NCBI RefSeq assembly: GCF_910578695.1
Contig: NZ_CAJTQJ010000018.1
Span: 1 to 40,813 of the forward strand
Length of the DNA stretch: 40,813 bases
Direction: 5' to 3'
DNA from: an uncultured Brachyspira sp.
GTDB lineage: Bacteria > Spirochaetota > Brachyspiria > Brachyspirales > Brachyspiraceae
Shown: one piece after another, positions 26,361 to 34,294 of the stretch
Position numbering within the stretch: the stretch's first letter is position 1
Layout of the letters: each line of letters opens with the position of its first letter
Translations under genes and position numbers: made by a program
The notes under the pieces: model-generated
Seen by the model: only the letters and a program-made list of their open reading frames with translations
The model's database searches: none
What the model was told of the DNA's origin: nothing

Positions 26361-27590
26361 ATGAAAATGAATAAAAAAAGTGAAAAAAGTATAAATGATA
26401 AAGCTTTAAAAACAATAAGTAATGCTAATAAAAAAGCTGTTATGGCTGTTATTTTTACTATTATATTTTCAGTATCTTTTATCATTATAATATTTTATTA
26501 TTTTTTCATAAGCAAATTGTATATTGCTGAGAAAAATGATGAGCCTTTATATTTTTCAATTTTATTTATAGATGATGATAAAGAGATTTACGGTGCTTAT
26601 GTAGGAATAGTATCGAGTTTAAATAATAGGATAGGACTTATAGGTTTGCCTAGAAATATAGCATTATGGGAGAATAAAAATTATAATCCTTCAAAATTGA
26701 GTGAATTATATAAAGATAGAGGAGAGAATGCTGTATTTAAGGCTATAAGTACTTCTGTTAATAAAAAAATAAGTTATAAAATCTCTATTGATAATAATCA
26801 GATATCTGATATTATAGATTTAATAGGCGGCATTAAAATGTATATTGAAGAGCCTATAGAATACAAAGATGAAGAGAAAGGATATGAGCTTTCATTTGAT
26901 ATAGGGGAATGGCTTTTTACAGGAGAAAAGACAGTATCATATTTGCATTATTTAACTATGAAAGGCTATGAGGATATAGAAACTTTATACAGATTAGAAG
27001 ATATTATAATTAATTCTATGATTGGATTAATACAAAATTCTCAGCTAAAAAATATAATTAATGCCAAAAGTATGAGAAATGCCGTATTTTCTAAAGTAAG
27101 AAGTAATTTAAGACCGCCTGATATCGAAGCTTTTACAAAGATACTTGCAAACAGCAATGAAAGAACTTTAATTATAGAGAATATAGATGCAAGAATCGGT
27201 GATAATGGTGTCTTAGTTCCTATATTTGATGGAAATGCATTTATTAAGCAGATGGACGATTTGACATTATATGTTGAGCTTAAAACACAAAAAAGCGAAT
27301 TAAATAATGAAGATGTAAGTTTAATAGTATTGAATGCCACGACAACTGCAGGACTTGCTGACAGAATAAATATTAGAATGCGTTATAGAGGTTTTTCTGC
27401 AGGGGAGTATGGTAATTTTGGTGCTAATCTTAATGAGAGCGTTGTGCTTGTAAGGGACGGAAATATAGAAAAGGCATTTATGGTTGCTAATGAAGGCAGA
27501 ATAAACCGCATATATGCTAAAACAGATAGAAGAGTATTAAATAATGTTGTATTAATTTTGGGGAATGATTATTATGAAATTACACGATAA
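26361..27590 (+). CDS. Divergent LytR-CpsA-Psr (LCP) protein with LytR_C domain
   Basis: 409 residues: a cytoplasmic Lys/Asn-rich head, one membrane helix (about 28-51), an LCP-type extracytoplasmic domain (about 60-235) and a C-terminal LytR_C domain (about 315-409, beginning VSLIVLNATTTAGLADRI). LCP enzymes attach polymers to a lipid- or peptidoglycan-linked acceptor. The first conserved arginine is kept in GLPRNIALW. The usual YVRxR stretch reads VSYLHYLTMKGYED here, so an active-site arginine seems to be lost. The gene overlaps rsfS by 17 bases, a common LCP-rsfS order. The family call is good; catalytic activity is doubtful. Confidence 0.75.
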   Translation: MKMNKKSEKSINDKALKTISNANKKAVMAVIFTIIFSVSFIIIIFYYFFISKLYIAEKNDEPLYFSILFIDDDKEIYGAYVGIVSSLNNRIGLIGLPRNIALWENKNYNPSKLSELYKDRGENAVFKAISTSVNKKISYKISIDNNQISDIIDLIGGIKMYIEEPIEYKDEEKGYELSFDIGEWLFTGEKTVSYLHYLTMKGYEDIETLYRLEDIIINSMIGLIQNSQLKNIINAKSMRNAVFSKVRSNLRPPDIEAFTKILANSNERTLIIENIDARIGDNGVLVPIFDGNAFIKQMDDLTLYVELKTQKSELNNEDVSLIVLNATTTAGLADRINIRMRYRGFSAGEYGNFGANLNESVVLVRDGNIEKAFMVANEGRINRIYAKTDRRVLNNVVLILGNDYYEITR

Positions 27591-28038
27591 AAACAATAAT
27601 GAAGAAAATAAGGAATTATCTAATAACAAGGCAAATGAAGTTTTAGAAACTAAATTAAAAAAGAGAAAGAAAAAAATTATAGATAAAGATAGAGCAAAGG
27701 AATTAACTTTAAAAGCAGCTAAGTCTTTATATGATAAGAAGCTTGAAGATATAGTTATATTAGATTTAGAAGAAGTAACAACGCTTTCTGACTTTTTTAT
27801 ATTAGCTACAGCCTCTTCTTCGCCTCAGATGAAAGCAGGTTCTGATGCCGTTTATAAGGATTTGAAAGAAGAAGGAGTACTGCCTTATGCTGAAAATGAT
27901 AATAGTTCGGAATCTGTTTGGTATTTAAGCGATTATGGTTTTTTGGTGGTTCATATATTTACTGAAGAGGGAAGAGAGTATTATAATTTAGATAAGTTAT
28001 GGTATGAAGCCAAAAAAATAGATATGTCTGAAATATAA
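27574..28038 (+). CDS. rsfS: Ribosomal silencing factor RsfS
   Basis: A member of the RsfS/YbeB/Iojap family that binds ribosomal protein uL14 and blocks subunit joining in starvation. The core domain (about 40-150) shows EDIVILDLEEVTTLSDFFILATASS, SVWYLSDYGFLVVHIF and REYYNLDKLW, all characteristic. It has a highly charged 40-residue N-terminal extension rich in Lys, Asn and Glu. The ATG at 27574 is preferred over 27565, because the GGGGA ribosome site lies too close to the latter. The start lies inside the end of the LCP-like gene, so translation is coupled. Confidence 0.92.
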   Translation: MKLHDKNNNEENKELSNNKANEVLETKLKKRKKKIIDKDRAKELTLKAAKSLYDKKLEDIVILDLEEVTTLSDFFILATASSSPQMKAGSDAVYKDLKEEGVLPYAENDNSSESVWYLSDYGFLVVHIFTEEGREYYNLDKLWYEAKKIDMSEI

Positions 28039-28072
28039 TTTATATGTTAAATGTTTAAGGAGATTTATTTTT

Positions 28073-28819
28073 ATGAAGAATATTACAATTATTATTTTTT
28101 CAATCATTATGATATTTTCTAAACTTTCTTTTGCTGAGAGCAGCTGGCAGTTTGGAATTATGATTCCTATTGGGGCTAGTTTTAGTTTTTATAATGTTCG
28201 TTTTAATAATTCTGAAGCTACTGCTGATTATATAAAAAATTATCAAAAAATAAATGGGGCAGTAGGATTTGATGCAGGAGTTAATTTGCAAGGCGGATAT
28301 TTGATATCTGACGGAGATAAAGGAATAAGCTTATTATTGGATTTGGGATATTCTCATGATTCTTTCGGATTATCAAGTTCATACAATGAAGGAAATATAA
28401 AAGTAAAAAGCACTGAATATTATACTTTTGAAAGTTTATCTATTGGAATACTTCCTAAATTTCATTATAAAAATTATTCTTTTGGTTTTGGGGTAGGAGT
28501 AAAACTTCCTTTATATCTTACGCATTCTGCAGAAATTGCAAAAGATAATGAAATTATTAAAACATACAGTTATTATAATACTTCTAAAATGAACAGCATT
28601 ATGAAAAATACTGTTATGACTTATGTGAAATTAACATTTGACTATTCTTTTTATGTTCACGAGAATATTGCTTTATTATTGGGGGCTTATGTAGGTACAG
28701 ATTTTGGAATAGATTTAAGAGGTGCTGAATTAGTAAAAGTTGACAGCAGAAATCTGGCTTCATTTGATTTAGGCATTCAATTAGGCTTAAAAGTAGGAAG
28801 CGGTTTATTTAATAATTAA
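28073..28819 (+). CDS. Predicted outer-membrane beta-barrel protein
   Basis: 248 residues with a signal peptide (about 1-21, cleavage after SFAES or nearby). It is followed by amphipathic strands rich in Gly, Tyr and Phe, for example SWQFGIMIPIGASFSFY and IALLLGAYVGTDFGIDL. A Lys/Ser-rich stretch in the middle may be a loop. No family is recognised. It follows rsfS by 34 bases with an AAGGAG ribosome site, so it may be co-transcribed. Confidence 0.6.
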   Translation: MKNITIIIFSIIMIFSKLSFAESSWQFGIMIPIGASFSFYNVRFNNSEATADYIKNYQKINGAVGFDAGVNLQGGYLISDGDKGISLLLDLGYSHDSFGLSSSYNEGNIKVKSTEYYTFESLSIGILPKFHYKNYSFGFGVGVKLPLYLTHSAEIAKDNEIIKTYSYYNTSKMNSIMKNTVMTYVKLTFDYSFYVHENIALLLGAYVGTDFGIDLRGAELVKVDSRNLASFDLGIQLGLKVGSGLFNN

Positions 28820-29035
28820 TTTATATTCATAATTATATGTTTTAAGAGTGAACATAATATTTGAAAAAATGCAGTTCTATTACTTTTATAAGATAATATT
28901 TTAAATCTAAAAATATTATTTTTGAAATAGTTAATAGAATGCGAATTAATTTAATTAATATATAAAAATAATTTAATTATCAAATAAAAATAATATAATA
29001 AGTCAAGTTTAAAAATTCTAGTCATTAATAAAAAT

Positions 29036-29064
29036 TTGCAAAAAAAATATAAATATGTTATACT
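29036..29064 (+). promoter_or_regulatory. Promoter of the tRNA/SRP RNA cluster
   Basis: TTGCAA (29036-29041), 17-base spacer, TATACT (29059-29064). The tRNA-Arg gene begins 21 bases after the -10 box. Confidence 0.65.
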
Positions 29065-29084
29065 TGCATAACTAAAATATTTAA

Positions 29085-29158
29085 GTGCCTGTAGCTCAAT
29101 TGGATAGAGCATCAGATTGCGGTTCTGAAGGCTGGAAGTTCAAATCTTCTCAGGCACA
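29085..29158 (+). tRNA. tRNA-Arg, anticodon GCG
   Basis: A complete cloverleaf: acceptor GTGCCTG/CAGGCAC, D arm GCTC/GAGC, anticodon stem TCAGA/TCTGA with loop TTGCGGT, 5-base variable loop, T arm GGAAG/CTTCT. The anticodon at positions 34-36 is GCG, reading CGC and CGU. Most bacteria use ACG (converted to ICG) for this box. CCA is not encoded. Confidence 0.95.
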
Positions 29159-29162
29159 AATT

Positions 29163-29248
29163 GGAGAGATGTCCGAGCTGGTTGAAGGAGCACGATTGGA
29201 AGTCGTGTGTGCGTAAAAGTACCGTGGGTTCGAATCCCACTCTCTCCG
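29163..29248 (+). tRNA. tRNA-Ser, anticodon GGA
   Basis: Acceptor GGAGAGA/TCTCTCC, anticodon stem CACGA/TCGTG with loop TTGGAAG, a long variable arm typical of serine tRNA, and T arm GTGGG/CCCAC. CCA is not encoded. It starts four bases after tRNA-Arg. Confidence 0.96.
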
Positions 29249-29273
29249 TAAGCTTAGTTTTTATACATCTCTT

Positions 29274-29379
29274 ATAGCGGGGTTCTACGGCAGTTGATGA
29301 TGAATCCGCCAGGTTCGGAAGGAAGCAACGGTAAGTCAACCCAACTGGGTGCTAGTTCTCCTGCTGTAAGGGGCCTTTT
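29274..29379 (+). ncRNA. ffs: Signal recognition particle RNA, small bacterial (4.5S) type
   Basis: The conserved SRP domain is plain: CCGCCAGGTTCGGAAGGAAG, with the GGAA loop closed by CCG/CGG, and then GGGTGCTAGTTCTCC. Outer helices include ACGGCAG with CTGCTGT and AGTTGA with TCAAC. A CCTTTTATTT run follows the 3' end and may terminate transcription. Exact ends are approximate. Confidence 0.9.
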
Positions 29380-29438
29380 ATTTCTCTTAAATCCAATTTT
29401 ATTTTTATTATTTTTTCTTTATTTTATAATTAAATAGC

Positions 29439-29467
29439 TTGACAAAAACAATGTATTTTTATATAAT
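29439..29467 (+). promoter_or_regulatory. Consensus promoter of the PD-(D/E)XK gene
   Basis: TTGACA (29439-29444), 17-base spacer, TATAAT (29462-29467): a perfect sigma-70 consensus. Its spacer closely resembles that of the recA promoter at 30796. Confidence 0.8.
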
Positions 29468-29498
29468 ATATTAAAATTTAATAATTTTAGGAATCAAT

Positions 29499-30767
29499 AT
29501 GAATGATGAGCAATTATTAAATTCTTTTTATAATTTAATTTGTAACAAAAAAGATTTAATTTTTGATTTAATTACTGAAGAAAATAAAAAAATTATTCCC
29601 CAATTCAATATAACAAAAATTTTAGATTATTCTAATTTAGAAATATACAATAGTAAATTAATATATGAAATGCTTAAATTAAATTTTATTGCTGATAATG
29701 AAAAAGAAGTGAACTTTGCAAGAGATTTTTCTAATTATGTCATAAAAAAAGGATGTTCTCATACTGAAATAAATACTGATGAGAAAATAGAGGTTTATAG
29801 AGAAGTTCTTACTGCTAAGAATAGGAGAATTGATATTCTTATTAAAAGTGAAAATAATTTTGAAATAATTTTAGAAAATAAAATAAATTCCTATGAATTA
29901 AATAATCAGCTATATGATTATTATATAGACAGAGAATCACATATTGACAAAAATAAATTATTTGTGGTTTTATTAACTAAATATGGAGATAAGCCTAATT
30001 CTTTAGGAGATAAATATAATGATATATCAAAAAATAAAAGAATAAAATGTTTATCGCATGATGAGCTTGGAGATTTTATTGAAGAAACTATTATCAATAA
30101 ATATTCTTTTTTGCAGAAAGATATAAAATATCATTCTCTTTATTCTGGTTTAATACAGATGAGAGATAATGAAAAATTAATTACTAAACAATTTAGGAAT
30201 GAAGATATGGAAGATAAAGTTATAAGAGAGTTTTTGGTCGAAACAGATGAATATAAATCATTGAATAGTGTTGAAGATATTAATAATTATGCTGATTTAC
30301 TTTATAGAGCTGCTAATATAATTAAGATGAAAAAAATAGAAGTTTCTCCTATAAAAGAGAATATTACTTTATTAACAGAAGCTATAGAAAAATTAAATAA
30401 ATATTTTGAAGACAAAAAAAATAGTAATAATTATATTTTATCTATGGAAAATATTAAATATCAGCTTATTAATGATGATTTTTCTAGGGCTGTAACTTTA
30501 AATTTAAAAGATTTAAGATTATCTGTAATATTATGGATAGCTATTGATAGTAATCAGTTTTATATTAGTGTGTTTTCAAATGATGCAGAAATTAAAAACA
30601 AATTATATGATAATTCTGTTAGAGATAAGATATATAATATTATGGAATTTGAAGGAGAAAATGAAAATAATTTTTTATATACTAGATATATATATGATGA
30701 TAAAGCTGAAGATGTAGTATCTATTATGATAAGACTTTATGAATATTTAGAAAAAGCGAATTTATAA
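29499..30767 (+). CDS. PD-(D/E)XK nuclease-family protein (PDDEXK_4-like)
   Basis: 422 residues. The N-terminal half has a PD-(D/E)XK core: Asp112 in RRIDILI, then ILENKI with Glu126 and Lys128, and the supporting glutamine in NNQLYDYY (Gln137). This arrangement is characteristic of the PDDEXK_4 group, whose members often occur among phage-defence genes. The C-terminal half (about 230-422) is helical and charged, with no recognised domain. It is a single gene placed between the SRP RNA and recA, with its own consensus promoter. The nuclease fold is well supported; the biological role is unknown. Confidence 0.72.
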   Translation: MNDEQLLNSFYNLICNKKDLIFDLITEENKKIIPQFNITKILDYSNLEIYNSKLIYEMLKLNFIADNEKEVNFARDFSNYVIKKGCSHTEINTDEKIEVYREVLTAKNRRIDILIKSENNFEIILENKINSYELNNQLYDYYIDRESHIDKNKLFVVLLTKYGDKPNSLGDKYNDISKNKRIKCLSHDELGDFIEETIINKYSFLQKDIKYHSLYSGLIQMRDNEKLITKQFRNEDMEDKVIREFLVETDEYKSLNSVEDINNYADLLYRAANIIKMKKIEVSPIKENITLLTEAIEKLNKYFEDKKNSNNYILSMENIKYQLINDDFSRAVTLNLKDLRLSVILWIAIDSNQFYISVFSNDAEIKNKLYDNSVRDKIYNIMEFEGENENNFLYTRYIYDDKAEDVVSIMIRLYEYLEKANL

Positions 30768-30795
30768 AAAATATTAGTTTTTATATATAAATACC

Positions 30796-30823
30796 TTGAC
30801 AAAATAATGTATTTTTGTACAAT
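30796..30823 (+). promoter_or_regulatory. recA promoter
   Basis: TTGACA (30796-30801), 16-base spacer, TACAAT (30818-30823). The palindrome TTGTACAA overlaps the -10 box and could be an operator, but no known LexA box is recognisable. Confidence 0.7.
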
Positions 30824-30864
30824 GTATTATTATATTAATATTAATTTTTAGGAGAATTTTTAAT

Positions 30865-32145
30865 ATGGCTACTAAAAAGAAAGAAACTGCTGAAGTAAAA
30901 AAAGATGGTAAGAATGAAGCTATTGAAGCTATTACCGATCAGATAAATAAAAAATATGGTCCTGGCTCTTTTATGAGACTTGGGAGCAATAAAACTGTTA
31001 ATGTTGATGTTATTTCTACTGGGGCATTAACTCTTGATCATGCTTTGGGAGTTGGAGGAGTTCCTAGAGGAAGAATTATAGAAATATACGGACATGAGGC
31101 TTCTGGTAAAACAACACTCACTTTGCATATCATAGCTGAGGCACAAAAGGCAGGAGGTTATGCTGCTTTTATAGATGCAGAACATGCCCTAGATCCTGTA
31201 TATGCCAGTGCTTTAGGAGTTGATATAGATAATTTATATATTTCTCAGCCCAACAGCGGTGAAGAAGCTTTGGAAATATTAGAAAAAGTTGTATCTTCTA
31301 CTGCTTTTGATATAGTTGTTGTTGACTCTGTTGCGGCACTCGTTTCAAAGGCAGAGCTTGCAGGAGATATTGGAGATGCCCATATAGCTTTGCAGGCTAG
31401 ACTTATGAGCCATGCTTTAAGAAAACTTACAGCTATAATAAGTAATACTAATACTGCTGTAATATTCATTAACCAATTAAGACAGAATATTGCCACTACT
31501 GGTTATGGTGCAGGTCCTTCTGAAACTACTACAGGCGGTAAGGCTTTGAAATTTTATTCGTCTGTAAGACTTGATATTAGAAGAACTGAATGGATTAAAA
31601 AAGGCGATGATACTATAGGTCATAAAGTAAAAATTAAAGTTGTAAAAAATAAATTATCAGCCCCATTTAAAGTTATTAATTTAGAAATAATATTCGGTAA
31701 AGGCATATCATCAGAGGGACTTTTAATAGATTTGGCAATGGAGGCAAAAATCATTACTAGAAGCGGTGCTTGGTTCTATTATAATGGAGAACAGATTGCA
31801 CAGGGTAAGGAAAGGGTTAGAGAACTTTTGGCATCGGATCCTAAAATGCGTATGGAGCTTGAGATACAGATTAGAGAAACATTAAATATGGGCGGTGCTG
31901 ATAAGGTGAGAGAAAAACTTGATGAATATTTGAAAGAACAGAAAAATGAAGCAGCTAAAGAAATATCAAAAGAAAATAATGATGAAAATGAAGAAAATCA
32001 CTCTTCAAAAAAGAAATCAAAAAAAGCATCTGAAGATGAAAGAGAAGCTAATCTTTTAGTGAGTGCTGAAGAGGCTTATTCTGATAATGAAACTTATAAT
32101 GATAATGATTTTGAAGATACTATTGTAACACCTGTGAAAAATTAA
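30865..32145 (+). CDS. recA: Recombinase RecA with long charged C-terminal tail
   Basis: Catalyses strand exchange and activates the SOS response. Walker A is GHEASGKTT (76-84), and the core continues with FIDAEHALDP, VVVDSVAALVSKAEL, and the L2 region FINQLRQNIATTGYGAG. The core ends near residue 350. About 75 further residues are low complexity and rich in Glu, Asp, Asn and Lys, so the protein has 426 residues where about 350 is usual. The ATG at 30865 follows TAGGAG. Confidence 0.98.
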   Translation: MATKKKETAEVKKDGKNEAIEAITDQINKKYGPGSFMRLGSNKTVNVDVISTGALTLDHALGVGGVPRGRIIEIYGHEASGKTTLTLHIIAEAQKAGGYAAFIDAEHALDPVYASALGVDIDNLYISQPNSGEEALEILEKVVSSTAFDIVVVDSVAALVSKAELAGDIGDAHIALQARLMSHALRKLTAIISNTNTAVIFINQLRQNIATTGYGAGPSETTTGGKALKFYSSVRLDIRRTEWIKKGDDTIGHKVKIKVVKNKLSAPFKVINLEIIFGKGISSEGLLIDLAMEAKIITRSGAWFYYNGEQIAQGKERVRELLASDPKMRMELEIQIRETLNMGGADKVREKLDEYLKEQKNEAAKEISKENNDENEENHSSKKKSKKASEDEREANLLVSAEEAYSDNETYNDNDFEDTIVTPVKN

Positions 32146-32219
32146 TTACTTATTTTTGCAAAAATATATAATTTCATATTTTTTATAAAGTGTTATAATT
32201 ATAATATTGAATGTTTTAA

Positions 32220-33077
32220 ATGAAGTTAATAAAATTTTTATTTATTTTTACAATTATATATATATTAATTATATTCAAGCCTCTGACAGCTCAAACTAAT
32301 ATTCAGGCTGGTCTTTACATAGGTGCTGATTTAAACGGAAGATTTAGCCCGTATTTAGACGGCGGAGGAAGAATATTATTATTTTACAGATTTATTTCAG
32401 ATGTTTTTCCAAGATATGTTTTTGAAGGCATAAAAACTGATGTAGGCATAAGCGATCATATCAGTGCTGAAATGAACAGACTTACATTATTTGTTAATAG
32501 TTCTATATCTCAATATTTTAATATAGATGTTAAATTATCAATGCTTAATTATTATCTTTCTTATGCCAAAAGAGGATTTATTAATTTTGATACTCCTAAT
32601 ACAGATTTCGGCACAAATGGTATAAATGCTGCTAATAAAACTGCTAATTTATCATTTGAAGCTGAGATAACTCCGACATTTAAAGTAAGTTTTTTAAGGT
32701 TATTATTTGAAGGAAGAGGCTTGATTTTGCAGGCAGGTGTTTCTTTTAAATATGTACATAATATGCATGGAAAATATCATTTAGATTATGATTTGCTTTT
32801 GATAAGGGATCAGGATGATATATCATATAAATTAGATTCTATGTTTCTTTTTGACTTAATGCCTTTAACTGTAGGTATTAATTATATGCTTGCTTATATG
32901 AATAATACAAAACAGTTATGGCATTCCATAGGTGCTTATGCTCATTTTCAATATGAGTTTTTAAATAGAATATACACTGAAGTAAATCTGAGAATAGGGC
33001 AATATATAGCTCATCCGCAATATTCTGGAAAATTATATTTTGATATGAATGCTATGATTACATATAGAATAATATAA
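32220..33077 (+). CDS. Predicted outer-membrane beta-barrel protein
   Basis: 285 residues with a signal peptide (about 1-25, ending PLTAQ). The remainder alternates short amphipathic strands (IQAGLYIGADLNGRF, LQAGVSFKYVHNM, YTEVNLRIGQYIAHP) as in a barrel. I recognise no family. A TATAAT box (32194-32199) lies 20 bases before the ATG, and no Shine-Dalgarno sequence is visible. It runs tail to tail with the next gene, seven bases apart. Confidence 0.6.
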   Translation: MKLIKFLFIFTIIYILIIFKPLTAQTNIQAGLYIGADLNGRFSPYLDGGGRILLFYRFISDVFPRYVFEGIKTDVGISDHISAEMNRLTLFVNSSISQYFNIDVKLSMLNYYLSYAKRGFINFDTPNTDFGTNGINAANKTANLSFEAEITPTFKVSFLRLLFEGRGLILQAGVSFKYVHNMHGKYHLDYDLLLIRDQDDISYKLDSMFLFDLMPLTVGINYMLAYMNNTKQLWHSIGAYAHFQYEFLNRIYTEVNLRIGQYIAHPQYSGKLYFDMNAMITYRII

Positions 33078-33084
33078 TAAAAAA

Positions 33085-33801
33085 TTATTTTCTTGATTTA
33101 CAAACTTCTACAAACATATCAAAAATATTCTGCATTTTTATATTTTTTGCACTCATCAATTCAGGATGCCATTGAACTCCGAGTATAAAAGAATCTTTTT
33201 TCTTATATTCTATAGCTTCAACTATTCCGTCTTTTGCCGCTGCTGTAACTTTAAAATCTTTAGCTAATTTATCGACAGCCTGATGATGAAAGCTGTTTAC
33301 TTCTGAAATTTCATCTAACATATCATATATTATGCTGTCTTTTACAGTTTGAATTTTATGTGTAGGTGCATAGTATTCAGCTGTTTGGCTATGAAGTATA
33401 TTAGTATTTCTTTGACTTGGTATATCCTGTATCAAAGTGCCTCCGAAATAAACATTAATTACTTGTATTCCTCTGCATATTCCAAATATAGGCTTATTCA
33501 TTTCAACTGCATATTTCATCAATTTAAAATCAAATTCATCTCTTTCAGTTAGAATATTACCGATTTTTTCTATAGGTTCTTCATTAAATCTAAATGGGTG
33601 AATATCGGCTCCTCCTGTCATTATGATTCCGTCAATATTTTCAGTCATTTTTTTTATAATTTCTTCATCTTCTGTAATGGGCATTATAAATGGAATTCCT
33701 TTAGATCTTATAACAGAGTCAGCATAATAACGATTAATAAATGCTTTCGGTATAGAATTATTTTCATATAAAATATTTCCAGATAAGCCTATAACAGCCA
33801 T
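33085..33801 (-). CDS. Class I glutamine amidotransferase-like hydrolase (peptidase C26, PuuD-like)
   Basis: 238 residues with the full catalytic triad of the gamma-glutamyl hydrolase family: nucleophile Cys in FGICRGIQ (about Cys109), and His/Glu in GVQWHPEL near residue 215. TGGADIHP and NSFHHQAVD are also diagnostic. Relatives cleave gamma-glutamyl-GABA in putrescine breakdown or other gamma-glutamyl amides. No other putrescine gene is adjacent, so the substrate is open. The ATG at 33801 follows AAAGGA. Confidence 0.88.
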   Translation of the reverse strand: MAVIGLSGNILYENNSIPKAFINRYYADSVIRSKGIPFIMPITEDEEIIKKMTENIDGIIMTGGADIHPFRFNEEPIEKIGNILTERDEFDFKLMKYAVEMNKPIFGICRGIQVINVYFGGTLIQDIPSQRNTNILHSQTAEYYAPTHKIQTVKDSIIYDMLDEISEVNSFHHQAVDKLAKDFKVTAAAKDGIVEAIEYKKKDSFILGVQWHPELMSAKNIKMQNIFDMFVEVCKSRK

Positions 33802-33996
33802 AAATATATCCTTTTATAAATTGCTTAAAATAAAAATATTTATTTATATTACAAGTAAAATAAATTTTTTACAATAGATTTAGGTGGAATAAAGTTTTAG
33901 CAGGCAATATTATTTATTAATTTATAGATAAAATAAAAGTATTTTGATTAAAAAATATTATTAAGAAGAATACTTACTTTTATAATAAAAATCTGT

Positions 33997-34018
33997 AAAA
34001 AAACTCATAAGTTTTTTT
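33997..34018. terminator. AT-rich hairpin with T-tract
   Basis: AAAAAAACT-CATA-AGTTTTTTT, a perfect 9-bp stem running into a T-tract. It ends three bases before the promoter of the leader ORF and may insulate it. Confidence 0.35.
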
Positions 34019-34020
34019 TA

Positions 34021-34048
34021 TTGCTTTTTTATTAATTTATTATATAAT
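34021..34048 (+). promoter_or_regulatory. Promoter of the repeat-containing leader ORF and glycosyltransferase
   Basis: TTGCTT (34021-34026), 16-base spacer, TATAAT (34043-34048). The predicted transcript starts within a few bases of the leader ATG at 34057. Confidence 0.55.
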
Positions 34049-34056
34049 CTGAGAAT

Positions 34057-34293
34057 ATGATAAGTTTAATATCTATTCATAATATAATATCTTTATATTC
34101 TTATAAAGCAAGCAAGCAAGCAAGCAAGCAAATAAATAAAATATTTCAATTTATATATATACCTATTCTAATTAATAGGGCTATTTTTATATTGCATAAT
34201 TTTATATGTAATACAAATTCGCATCAAATTAATTCTCATTTTAATTTTCGTTTTTCAAAAAAAATAATGCAGTTAAATGCTAATGGAGCATAA
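34057..34293 (+). CDS. Leader ORF spanning an (AAGC)6 repeat, coupled to the glycosyltransferase
   Basis: 78 codons from an ATG placed at the expected transcript start. The repeat reads YKASKQASKQ. After it the peptide is hydrophobic and basic, and I recognise no domain. Its stop codon (34291-34293) lies one base before the glycosyltransferase ATG at 34295, and the GGAG ribosome site of that gene lies inside its last codons. Both other frames meet a TAA directly after the repeat (34133 and 34137). The ORF therefore stays open only with the present unit number, modulo three. It could be a translational switch; it might also be chance. Confidence 0.4.
   Translation: MISLISIHNIISLYSYKASKQASKQINKIFQFIYIPILINRAIFILHNFICNTNSHQINSHFNFRFSKKIMQLNANGA
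34106..34129. repeat. Tetranucleotide repeat (AAGC)6
   Basis: Six perfect AAGC units, followed by AAATAAATAAA, 165 bases before the glycosyltransferase. It is of the type that changes length by slipped-strand mispairing. Confidence 0.95.
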
Positions 34294-34294
34294 A

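Noticed and set aside
27041..27340. 99-codon reverse ORF inside the LCP-like gene
   Set aside because: Antisense shadow; the forward frame has a continuous domain structure.
29112..29339. 75-codon reverse-strand ORF over the tRNA and SRP RNA genes (with RVGFEPT)
   Set aside because: It is the antisense reading of two tRNA genes and the SRP RNA, a well-known spurious ORF pattern.
30796..30823. LexA operator at recA
   Set aside because: Only an 8-base TTGTACAA palindrome is visible. It does not match a known LexA box and is absent from the sister promoter, so SOS control is not claimed.
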